Positions 34,463 to 41,663 of a stretch of 64,000 nt of DNA are shown one piece after another. The notes below the pieces were generated by a model. It was not told the origin of the DNA and did no database searches. It saw only the letters and a list, made by a program, of their open reading frames with translations. Positions within the stretch are counted from its first letter, which is position 1. Every line of letters begins with the position of its first letter. The position numbers and the translations under genes were made by a program. Source of the DNA: Variovorax sp. Root318D1 (lineage in GTDB: Bacteria; Pseudomonadota; Gammaproteobacteria; Burkholderiales; Burkholderiaceae_C); assembly GCF_001424835.1 (NCBI RefSeq), contig NZ_LMCQ01000024.1, forward strand, positions 359,688-423,687. The letters are read 5' to 3'.

Positions 34463-35656
34463 ATGAACGTCATTCGATTCACCGACCTCTGCGCGCAGGG
34501 CAAGGCCGCCGGCCAGCGCATCTTCATCCGTGCCGACCTCAACGTGCCGCAGGACGACGCGGGCAACATCACCGAAGACACGCGCATCCGCGCCTCGGTG
34601 CCCTGCATCCAGCTGGCGCTCGATTCCGGCGCCGCCGTGATGGTCACCTCGCACCTGGGCCGCCCGACCGAAGGCGAATTCAAGCCCGAGGACTCGCTGG
34701 CTCCCGTGGCCAAGCGCCTGGGTGAACTGCTGGGCCGCGAGGTTCCGCTGGTGGCCAACTGGGTCGATGGCGTCGACGTGAAGCCCGGCCAGGTCGTGCT
34801 GCTCGAGAACTGCCGCGTCAACAAGGGCGAGAAGAAGAACGACGAAGCGCTGGCCCGCAAGCTCGCCGCGCTCACCGACATCTACGTGAACGACGCCTTC
34901 GGCACCGCCCACCGCGCCGAAGCCACCACCTACGGTATCGCGCAGTTCGCCAAGATTGCCGCAGCCGGCCCGCTGCTCGCGGCCGAAATCGACGCCATCT
35001 CCAAGGCGCTGGCCTTGCCCAAGCGGCCGCTGGTGGCCATCGTGGCGGGCTCCAAGGTGAGCACCAAGCTCACCATCCTCAAGAGCCTGTCGGCCAACGT
35101 CGACCAGCTGATCGTCGGCGGCGGCATTGCCAACACCTTCATGCTCGCGGCCGGCCTCAAGATCGGCAAGTCGCTGGCCGAGCCCGACCTGATCGACCAG
35201 GCCAAGGCGGTGATCGAATCCATGCGTGCGCGCGGCGCCGACGTGCCGATTCCGGTGGACGTGGTCACGGCCAAGACCTTTGCGGCCGACGCGCCCGCCA
35301 CGGTGAAGGACGCGAACGACGTGGCCGACGATGACCTGATCCTGGATATCGGCCCCAAGACCGCCGCGCAACTGGCCGCGCAGCTGCGCGAAGCCGGCAC
35401 CATCGTCTGGAACGGCCCGGTGGGCGTGTTCGAGTTCGATGCCTTCGCGGGCGGCACCAAGGCCATCGCGCAAGCTATCGCCGACAGCAGCGCCTTCTCG
35501 ATCGCCGGTGGTGGCGACACGCTCGCGGCCATTGCCAAGTACGGCATCGAAAAGCAGGTCGGCTACATCTCGACCGGCGGCGGCGCCTTCCTCGAAGTGC
35601 TCGAGGGCAAGACGCTCCCGGCCTTCGAGATTCTTTCAAAGCGTGCCGCGGGTTGA
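34463..35656 (+). CDS. pgk: Phosphoglycerate kinase
   Basis: A 397-residue cytoplasmic glycolytic enzyme transferring phosphate from 1,3-bisphosphoglycerate to ADP. Signatures: RIFIRADLNVP near residue 18, TSHLGRPTEG, FGTAHRAEA, and the nucleotide-binding AIVAGSKVSTKL and GGGDTLAAI near the C-terminus. ATG 34463 gives the standard N-terminus. TACAAT at 34424-34429 is a plausible -10 element. It is followed by pyk. Confidence 0.97.
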   Translation: MNVIRFTDLCAQGKAAGQRIFIRADLNVPQDDAGNITEDTRIRASVPCIQLALDSGAAVMVTSHLGRPTEGEFKPEDSLAPVAKRLGELLGREVPLVANWVDGVDVKPGQVVLLENCRVNKGEKKNDEALARKLAALTDIYVNDAFGTAHRAEATTYGIAQFAKIAAAGPLLAAEIDAISKALALPKRPLVAIVAGSKVSTKLTILKSLSANVDQLIVGGGIANTFMLAAGLKIGKSLAEPDLIDQAKAVIESMRARGADVPIPVDVVTAKTFAADAPATVKDANDVADDDLILDIGPKTAAQLAAQLREAGTIVWNGPVGVFEFDAFAGGTKAIAQAIADSSAFSIAGGGDTLAAIAKYGIEKQVGYISTGGGAFLEVLEGKTLPAFEILSKRAAG

Positions 35657-35703
35657 TTTTTCAGGCGGCGCGCGCCGCGTCTACTTCCTGTAGTCACATA
35701 AAG

Positions 35704-35723
35704 TGTATACAGTAGAGAATACA
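35704..35723. promoter_or_regulatory. Inverted repeat TGTAT-N10-ATACA upstream of pyk
   Basis: TGTAT (35704-35708) and ATACA (35719-35723) flank ten bases in the 84-base gap between pgk and pyk, ending 17 bases before the pyk ATG. This AT-rich patch stands out from its GC-rich surroundings and also contains candidate -10 sequences. It may be an operator of a GntR-type or other dimeric regulator, or part of the pyk promoter. Confidence 0.4.
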
Positions 35724-35740
35724 AAACGGAGACTTGTTCA

Positions 35741-37189
35741 ATGATCACGGATCGCCTTCCCCGCCACGCCACCAAGATCGTCGCCACGCTCGGCCCGGCG
35801 TCCAATACGCCCGAGCTGCTGGAACAGATGATCCTGAACAAGGTCAGCGTGGTGCGGCTCAACTTCAGCCACGGCACGGCGCAGGACCACATCGACCGCG
35901 CGGCCATGGTGCGAGAGGCCGCCCGCAAGACGGGCCGCGAAGTGGCGATCATGGCCGACCTGCAAGGCCCTAAGATCCGCGTCGGCAAGTTTGCCCAGGG
36001 CAAGGTCTGGCTCGAGCCGGGCGCCAAGTTCGTGCTCGACGCCTCGCGCACCGAACCCGGCGACACCGACGCGGTCGGCCTCGACTACAAGGACCTGCCG
36101 CGCGACGTGCGCCCCGGCGACAAGCTGCTGCTGAACGACGGCCTCATCGTGCTCACGGTCGACGCGGTGCGCGGCGAGGCGGTGCACACCACCGTGAAGC
36201 TAGGCGGCGAGCTCTCCAACAACAAGGGCATCAACAAGCAGGGCGGCGGCCTCACGGCGCCGGCGCTCACGGCCAAGGACATGGAAGACATCAAGACCGC
36301 GATGAGCTTCCAGGCCGACTACGTGGCGGTGAGCTTTCCCAAGAACGCCACCGACATGGAAATGGCGCGTCAGCTCTGCAACGTGGCGGCGGCCGAATTC
36401 GGCCACAAGCCGGGCCTGATCGCCAAGATCGAACGTGCCGAGGCCATTCCCAAGCTGGAAGAAATCCTCCGCGCGAGCGACGGCATCATGGTGGCGCGCG
36501 GCGACCTCGCGGTGGAGGTGGGCAATGCCGCCGTGCCCGCGCTGCAGAAAAAGATGATCCGCATGGCGCGCGACATGGACAAGGTGGTGATCACCGCGAC
36601 CCAGATGATGGAGTCGATGATCACCAACCCCGTGCCCACGCGCGCCGAAGTGAGCGACGTGGCCAATGCCGTGCTCGACGGCACCGATGCCGTGATGCTC
36701 TCGGCCGAAACCGCCTCGGGCCGCTACCCGCTCGAAACCGTGCAGGAGATGAGCCGCATCTGCGAAGCCGCCGAATCGGCCGAGGACAAGATGCTCGACG
36801 CCGACTTCAGCGGCAAGACCTACAGCCGCATCGACCAGTCGATTGCCATGGGCGCGCTGTTCACCGCCCATCATCTCGGCGCCAAGGCCATCGTGGCGCT
36901 CACCGAGTCCGGCTCCACGCCACTGTGGATGAGCCGCCACCGCGCGCACATTCCGATGTACGCGCTGACCTCGCGCCTTGCCACGCAGCGCAGGATGGCG
37001 CTCTACCGCAATGTGCGCCCGCTGCTGATGGATTCGGAAAGCGACCGCGACACCGCGCTCGAGCAGGCCGAAGCGCACCTGAAGAAGCGCGGCATCGTGC
37101 AGACCGGCGATGTCTACGCAATTACCTGCGGTGAGCCGATGGGCGCCCCGGGCGGCACCAACATGCTGAAGATCTGCAGGGCGAGCTGA
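35741..37189 (+). CDS. pyk: Pyruvate kinase
   Basis: A 482-residue enzyme that makes pyruvate and ATP from phosphoenolpyruvate. The barrel contains KIVATLGPAS, the active-site IAKIERAEAI and MVARGDLAVEV, and TATQMMESMI. The B domain is inserted at about 70-170 and the C-terminal regulatory domain starts near 350. CGGAGA precedes ATG 35741. pgk, pyk and the later fba and purC genes share orientation; an accessory segment of five genes separates pyk from fba here. Confidence 0.97.
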   Translation: MITDRLPRHATKIVATLGPASNTPELLEQMILNKVSVVRLNFSHGTAQDHIDRAAMVREAARKTGREVAIMADLQGPKIRVGKFAQGKVWLEPGAKFVLDASRTEPGDTDAVGLDYKDLPRDVRPGDKLLLNDGLIVLTVDAVRGEAVHTTVKLGGELSNNKGINKQGGGLTAPALTAKDMEDIKTAMSFQADYVAVSFPKNATDMEMARQLCNVAAAEFGHKPGLIAKIERAEAIPKLEEILRASDGIMVARGDLAVEVGNAAVPALQKKMIRMARDMDKVVITATQMMESMITNPVPTRAEVSDVANAVLDGTDAVMLSAETASGRYPLETVQEMSRICEAAESAEDKMLDADFSGKTYSRIDQSIAMGALFTAHHLGAKAIVALTESGSTPLWMSRHRAHIPMYALTSRLATQRRMALYRNVRPLLMDSESDRDTALEQAEAHLKKRGIVQTGDVYAITCGEPMGAPGGTNMLKICRAS

Positions 37190-37216
37190 TCGATCGGTAT
37201 TGACGATGTCTCGAAC

Positions 37217-37441
37217 GCCGGAAGGGCGGGGGACATCTAATGGGCAATTGCTACGTCCAAGGCGATGCTGCCGGCCTTGCTGATGGCGCTGCCCGTTGAG
37301 CGTTTTGCCGGATGTGTCGAACTTCAACCCTTCCAACGCATAGACGTCGATAAGTTCACGATCGGCGGGAAAAGGCGCGTTGGTTTTGAACCGACACCAG
37401 GAAATCCTGCGTGACACTGCGGATGTGATCGCGACATCCGG
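37217..37441 (+). pseudogene. Decayed partial copy of the downstream lipoprotein gene
   Basis: Two blocks match the intact lipoprotein gene that follows. Block A (37217-37334) aligns with 37437-37563, covering leader, start region, signal peptide and early mature region. Block B (about 37336-37441) aligns with about 37811-37921; within it the 42 bases from 37392 differ from those from 37871 by two substitutions and one deleted base. The roughly 250 bases between are missing. The start region has diverged (ATGGGCAATTG against ATGAAGCAATTG), the frame reaches a stop after 19 codons, and the one-base deletion breaks the rest. It is therefore a tandem duplicate reduced by internal deletion and frameshifts. 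Confidence 0.8.
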
Positions 37442-37457
37442 AAGGGCAGGAACATCA

Positions 37458-38168
37458 ATGAAGCAATTGCATGCATTCAAAGCGGTGCTGCTGGCCTTGG
37501 CGACGGCGGTGTCCGTTGTAGGGTGCGGCGTCCTGCCTGGGGTGTCGAATTTCAACTCCTCGACGGCAGCGTCATGCGCGGTTCAGAGTGCCGAAGCCCG
37601 GCCGCCGAAGCACCCGATCGTCGAACTGGCCTGGTGCATCGCACGGACGGATGACCTCTCCGATCCAAGCCACCTGTTTTATGAAACCCTGGGGATCAAG
37701 AACGACCGGGACTACAGCGAGTCCAGAAATGTTCCTTGGCGAATCTCGGCGGGGGCGGGGAAGGCAGAAGAGATTCAACATTTGCCAGCGGGGGTCAGCA
37801 ACTTTTACTACACGCGTGCAGATGACGACAGGCCAAGGTTTGGGGGGGAAAGGTACTTCAGCTTTGCCGTCGACATCAGGAAATCATGCGTGACACTGGC
37901 GGATGTGATCGCCACCTTCGGCGATGGCTTTACCGTCTCGCCACACCGTACCGTAGCGCCTGCTGTGGCGTTGCCAGGGGTGGTGCCATCGCCGCCCTTT
38001 CAAACAGGAAAGCTCCAGGGCATCTTCTATGTCACTCCCCGCTTCTTCAAGGGGCCCAGCAACGGGCGAGTTGAATTCGATTTCAGCTACTACGAATGCG
38101 TGGGACGCATTACCGTCCAGCGCGACCTCGAATCATTGAAAAATCAGAGGGAGGAAGGCAAGAAATGA
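37458..38168 (+). CDS. Lipoprotein, possible immunity partner of the adjacent metallopeptidase
   Basis: A 236-residue predicted lipoprotein: basic N-terminus, hydrophobic core, and lipobox VVGC with Cys near residue 23. The mature part has no domain I recognise; it contains several aromatic-rich strands (FYYTRADDD, YFSFAVDI, FDFSYYECVG) and Cys pairs that could form disulfides. AGGGCAGG upstream of ATG 37458 is a fair ribosome binding site. Its stop overlaps the metallopeptidase start (ATGA). Codon use looks more AT-rich than in pyk or fba. Position, localisation and the decayed twin upstream fit a periplasmic immunity protein, but that is inference. Confidence 0.75.
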   Translation: MKQLHAFKAVLLALATAVSVVGCGVLPGVSNFNSSTAASCAVQSAEARPPKHPIVELAWCIARTDDLSDPSHLFYETLGIKNDRDYSESRNVPWRISAGAGKAEEIQHLPAGVSNFYYTRADDDRPRFGGERYFSFAVDIRKSCVTLADVIATFGDGFTVSPHRTVAPAVALPGVVPSPPFQTGKLQGIFYVTPRFFKGPSNGRVEFDFSYYECVGRITVQRDLESLKNQREEGKK

Positions 38169-39202
38169 GCACGATTACCACAGCCATCACAGCAGAGTGG
38201 ATGGCCGACAAAAATAACAAATTCAAGGCGTACAACATTTCGCCGGACGCACTCGCGATGATCAACAGGTCGGAAACCCTCAAGGCCGACATGCGCGCTT
38301 ACGCAGCCAGTGACTACACCGTCGCCGCAGAGGTCAATCCCAGGACCGGTGCGGGCGAGTACAGCACGCCGATGAGCAAGGACTTCCCAGGCTACCTCCA
38401 CATCGCCTCCGACCGCTTCGACACCCCCGAAGGCACGGTCAGCATCCTGGCCCACGAACTCGGGCACTTTCGCGTTGAAGAACCCAATGCCGCCATCGCG
38501 ACCGCGCGCTCCAACGCCCTGACGGGAAAAGACAAGGCCGCTTACGAGAGCGCCTGCCACCTGACCGAAGGCTACGCCCACTACAACGAAGTCAAAGTGC
38601 GCGATGAGATCCTGGAAACCAATCGCTTGGCTGCCGAACTCGAACAACGGCCCCTCACGGAACATGAAGTCCAACTGGAATCCCGCTGGCGCGGTGAAGG
38701 GGTGCACGGCAGCCGCGGCGAAGGCCACGACCACCTGATCGCCAGACGCATTTCCGATGCCGCCCGGGAAGAACCCGGCCACATGACGGCCACCCAGGTC
38801 ATGGAGGCGGCCGCCTTTGCGCTGGCTCAGAACAACAGGGGCAACATCACATCGAACACCAGGCAAACCTACGGCCAATTCTGTGACGCCGCGGCGAGCC
38901 GCATGCTGCCTGGCGCCGCGCCTGCAGAAGCAACAGGCGAAGCGCAACGCACGCCGCAGACGCCATCCAAGGAGCCCTCACCCACCGACGACCTGTCCGC
39001 GTTTCTGGATCGCATGCTGAGCGCCGATGTCGCCACCTTCAGAAGAATGCAGCAGACGTTGGCGGACCTGCCGCCGGGCCGAGAGGTGATTGCAGAGGGA
39101 ATCGCGGAGGTGAATCGGCAGGAGCAATGGGTTGCGCAACAACAGGCGCAAGCGCAGCAGCAGCCTGCAATGGAGGCGCCGGTGATGGTCATGCGCCATT
39201 GA
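38165..39202 (+). CDS. HExxH zinc metallopeptidase-like protein with Gln-rich tail, putative effector
   Basis: A 345-residue soluble protein without a signal peptide. HELGH at residues 97-101 is a zinc-protease motif; Glu135 in LTEGYAHYNE is a likely third ligand, 34 residues later. Residues 1-240 appear to be the catalytic domain. A Pro/Ser/Thr-rich linker (about 250-282) leads to a helical C-terminal domain and a Gln-rich end (about 320-337, WVAQQQAQAQQQ). No secretion domain is recognised with certainty. A cytoplasm-made peptidase co-translated with a lipoprotein resembles toxic effectors secreted by contact-dependent systems, where the lipoprotein protects the producer. Alternatives: a housekeeping or phage-derived peptidase. 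Confidence 0.72.
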   Translation: MSTITTAITAEWMADKNNKFKAYNISPDALAMINRSETLKADMRAYAASDYTVAAEVNPRTGAGEYSTPMSKDFPGYLHIASDRFDTPEGTVSILAHELGHFRVEEPNAAIATARSNALTGKDKAAYESACHLTEGYAHYNEVKVRDEILETNRLAAELEQRPLTEHEVQLESRWRGEGVHGSRGEGHDHLIARRISDAAREEPGHMTATQVMEAAAFALAQNNRGNITSNTRQTYGQFCDAAASRMLPGAAPAEATGEAQRTPQTPSKEPSPTDDLSAFLDRMLSADVATFRRMQQTLADLPPGREVIAEGIAEVNRQEQWVAQQQAQAQQQPAMEAPVMVMRH

Positions 39203-39238
39203 ACCCATCGATGCGCGGAACAGGCGAGCCAAATAAAA

Positions 39239-39778
39239 GTGAACGATCAATCCATGCTGGCCTTGGCCAGCAAGATGAGCGCACTGGTCGAAAAGTTCGA
39301 GCGCCAATGCGAGCAATCCGGCTCGGAACTGCGGACACTTTCCCAGCAGGTGCCGGCCGTGGTGCGCCAGGCCGTCAACGAACAGCTGAGCCGGCTGCCA
39401 GAGGCAGTGCTTGCCGATGTTCGCGGCGGTATCGAGCGGCCGGTTTCCGACTATGAACGGCGCCTGCGCGAAGCAGGCGAACAAATCCATCAGGCTTCTC
39501 TTGCCTTGAGCGCGCAGTTCCGACGTGCCGAGGCGTTGCACCGCCATCTGATCTGGAAGGTTGCAGGCATCACGTTGGGCAGCCTGGTGTTGATGCTGGG
39601 GGGCGGTGTTTGGTTATCAAGTCACTACTACGACGAGATCGCAAAGAACCAAATTTCTGCCACATTGCTCAAGGCTTACAACGAGGCCGATGTCACGCTG
39701 TGCGACGGACACTTGTGTGTCAGGGCAGACAAGTCTGCCAAGCCCTCTGGGGAGTATGTGCGCGTCAAACCCCGCTGA
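39239..39778 (+). CDS. Coiled-coil single-span membrane protein of the metallopeptidase module
   Basis: A 179-residue protein starting at GTG 39239, 36 bases after the metallopeptidase; no good ribosome binding site is visible. Residues 1-100 are helical with heptad-like patterns (coiled coil). One membrane span (about 105-127, VAGITLGSLVLMLGGGVWL) follows, and a short C-terminal tail carries two Cys (ADVTLCDGHLCVRAD). I do not recognise a family with certainty. The tail resembles, from memory, proteins encoded beside putative type IV secretion toxins in Xanthomonadales; unverified. It probably belongs to the same operon as the lipoprotein and peptidase. Confidence 0.65.
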   Translation: MNDQSMLALASKMSALVEKFERQCEQSGSELRTLSQQVPAVVRQAVNEQLSRLPEAVLADVRGGIERPVSDYERRLREAGEQIHQASLALSAQFRRAEALHRHLIWKVAGITLGSLVLMLGGGVWLSSHYYDEIAKNQISATLLKAYNEADVTLCDGHLCVRADKSAKPSGEYVRVKPR

Positions 39779-39851
39779 CGGAGCGGCACAAATCGTCGAA
39801 AGGCTAGACGAGACGGGCTCGGCGGGTGTCTGCCGCGCGAGCCGAGTTCGC

Positions 39852-40868
39852 TCAGCCGTTGCGGAAGAGGAAGCTATAGGCGTTCAGGGCCGGCACGCCG
39901 CCCAAGTGCGCGTACAGCACCTTCGAACCAGCCGGGAATTCGCCCAGGCGCACCTTCTCGATCATCCCGTGCATCGACTTGCCCTCGTACACGGGGTCGG
40001 TCAGCATGCCTTCCAGGCGTGCGCAAAGGCGGATCGATTCCAGCGTGCCTTCGTTGGGCAAGCCGTATTCGGGACCGCCGAAGCGGCGGTCGAGCACCAC
40101 GTCCTTGTCGGTGATGTCGCGGCCCAGTTCGACCAGTTCGGCCGTGCTCCGGGCAATGCGCACGATCTGCTCGAAGGTCTGCTGCGGTTTGGCCGATGCG
40201 TCGATGCCGATCACGCGGTCGGCCCTGCCGTCGGCCGCAAAGCCCACCACCATGCCGGCCTGCGTGCTGCCCGTGACCGAGCAGGTCACGATGTAGTCGA
40301 ACTTGAAGCCCAGCTCGGCTTCCTGCTGGCGCACTTCCTCGGCAAACCCGACGAAGCCGAGCCCGCCGTAGCGGTGCTCCGAGCAGCCAGCCGGAATCGG
40401 AAAGGGCTTGCCGCCGGACTTGCGCACGTCGTCCATGGCTTCTTCCCAGCTCTTGCGGATGCCGATGTCGAAGCCCGCGTTGTCCAGCCGCACGTCGGCG
40501 CCCATGATGCGTGACATCTCGATGTTGCCGACGCGGTCGTACACCGCGTCCGAATAGTTGACCCAGTTCTCCTGCACCAGCACGCACTTCATGCCCAGGT
40601 GCGCGGCCACGGCGGCCACTTGACGCGTCTGGTTCGACTGGATGCCGCCGATCGACACCAGCGTGTCGTAGCCGCCCTCGATCGCCTCGGGAATCAGATA
40701 TTCGAGCTTGCGGGTCTTGTTGCCGCCGAAGGCAAGGCCGCTGTTGCAGTCCTCCCGCTTGGCGTAGAGCTCGACTTCGCCGCCCAGGTGCGCGCTCAGG
40801 CGCTTGAGCGGATGGATCGGCGTGGGACCGAAGGTTAGGGTATGGCGGGGAAATTTCTTGAGGTTCAT
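39852..40868 (-). CDS. acdS: 1-aminocyclopropane-1-carboxylate (ACC) deaminase
   Basis: A 338-residue PLP enzyme that splits the plant ethylene precursor ACC into 2-oxobutyrate and ammonia. Lys51 in GGNKTRK is the PLP-binding residue. Residues used to separate true ACC deaminases from D-cysteine desulfhydrases are present at the expected numbers: Tyr268, Tyr294, Glu295 (in DPVYEGKS) and Leu322 (in AHLGG). Length equals the usual 338. ATG 40868 starts MNLKKFPRHT. It is divergent from the Lrp-type gene acdR, its usual regulator. This supports a plant-associated lifestyle. Confidence 0.95.
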   Translation of the reverse strand: MNLKKFPRHTLTFGPTPIHPLKRLSAHLGGEVELYAKREDCNSGLAFGGNKTRKLEYLIPEAIEGGYDTLVSIGGIQSNQTRQVAAVAAHLGMKCVLVQENWVNYSDAVYDRVGNIEMSRIMGADVRLDNAGFDIGIRKSWEEAMDDVRKSGGKPFPIPAGCSEHRYGGLGFVGFAEEVRQQEAELGFKFDYIVTCSVTGSTQAGMVVGFAADGRADRVIGIDASAKPQQTFEQIVRIARSTAELVELGRDITDKDVVLDRRFGGPEYGLPNEGTLESIRLCARLEGMLTDPVYEGKSMHGMIEKVRLGEFPAGSKVLYAHLGGVPALNAYSFLFRNG

Positions 40869-40947
40869 CGATGTGCTCCAGAGGAAATGAAAAAGGGAGG
40901 AGGAATGAGATCGATCGTAGAAAGAAGGCGGAGAAACGTGGTTGCAA

Positions 40948-40961
40948 ATTTCAATGGAAAT
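40948..40961. promoter_or_regulatory. Candidate AcdR operator in the acdS/acdR divergent region
   Basis: ATTTC and GAAAT form a perfect inverted repeat around AATG in the middle of the 151-base gap. The gap is otherwise A-rich near acdR. Lrp-type AcdR proteins bind between these two genes in other bacteria; this palindrome is the best candidate half-site here. Confidence 0.45.
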
Positions 40962-41019
40962 GAGAGCAAAAAAAAGACAAGATCGACAGACCGAGTGTTT
41001 TTGGTTTAAAGAATAAGAG

Positions 41020-41529
41020 ATGAGCACAATAAAGTTGCGTACCACGCCGGCGCAGGCGGCCGAAGCGACGGTGGAGCTCGATCGGACCGATCGCGCAATT
41101 CTTCGCGCCCTGCAGCGCGATGCCTCGGTCTCGAACGTGGCGCTGGCGGCCAAGGTCAATCTCAGCGCGCCGGCCTGCCTGCGCCGGGTCGAGCGGCTCA
41201 AGGCCGCGGGGCTCATCCAGGGCATCGTGGCATTGCTCGATGCCAAGGCCCTGGAGCTCGGCATGATGGTGATGATCGGCGTGGTGCTCGACCGTTCGAC
41301 GCCCGACTCGTTCGCCGATTTCGAGAAGGCCGCGCAGAAGGTGTCCGGCTGCCTCGAATGCCATGTGGTCACGGGCGAGTTCGACTACTTCATGCTCGTG
41401 CGAACGCGCGACAACGACAGCTTCAACCGCCTGCACGCCGAGCAGTTGCTGTACCTGCCCGGCGTGCGTCAGATCCGGACTTTCGTGGTGCTCAAGCAGG
41501 TGCTGTCGACGACGCAACTGCCGATTTAG
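41020..41529 (+). CDS. acdR: Lrp-family regulator of ACC deaminase
   Basis: A 169-residue Lrp/AsnC regulator. The helix-turn-helix lies at about residues 40-62 (NVALAAKVNLSAPACLRRVERL) and the RAM domain follows, with VVTGEFDYFMLV forming the effector-binding turn. It is divergent from acdS, the arrangement in which AcdR activates acdS in response to ACC and oxygen status (known from Pseudomonas; applied here by analogy). ATG 41020 follows a purine-rich stretch but no classical ribosome binding site. Confidence 0.92.
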   Translation: MSTIKLRTTPAQAAEATVELDRTDRAILRALQRDASVSNVALAAKVNLSAPACLRRVERLKAAGLIQGIVALLDAKALELGMMVMIGVVLDRSTPDSFADFEKAAQKVSGCLECHVVTGEFDYFMLVRTRDNDSFNRLHAEQLLYLPGVRQIRTFVVLKQVLSTTQLPI

Positions 41530-41551
41530 AGGCGTCCGCCACGCCCTTTCC

Positions 41552-41567
41552 GGTACCTTGAGGTACC
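41552..41567. promoter_or_regulatory. GGTACC-TTGA-GGTACC repeat upstream of fba
   Basis: Two copies of the palindromic hexamer GGTACC, four bases apart, lie between acdR and fba, about 30 bases upstream of TAGAAT, a candidate -10 element for fba. It could be an operator or a weak stem-loop ending acdR transcription; no T-run follows. Confidence 0.35.
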
Positions 41568-41663
41568 TGTCAGTGCCGTCCCACAAGGGGGCTCGATAGA
41601 ATTGCGGCAGTTTTCTCTCGTCTTTCCGCCTTCTTTTTCCCCTATTTCCGCGAGGTATTTCCC

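Noticed and set aside
37201..37460. A small independent gene between pyk and the lipoprotein
   Set aside because: Short frames there end quickly, and the sequence aligns in two blocks with the downstream lipoprotein gene, so a pseudogene explains it better.
39852..40868. D-cysteine desulfhydrase as the identity of the PLP enzyme
   Set aside because: Glu295 and Leu322 are those of ACC deaminase; desulfhydrases usually carry other residues there, and the divergent acdR supports AcdS.
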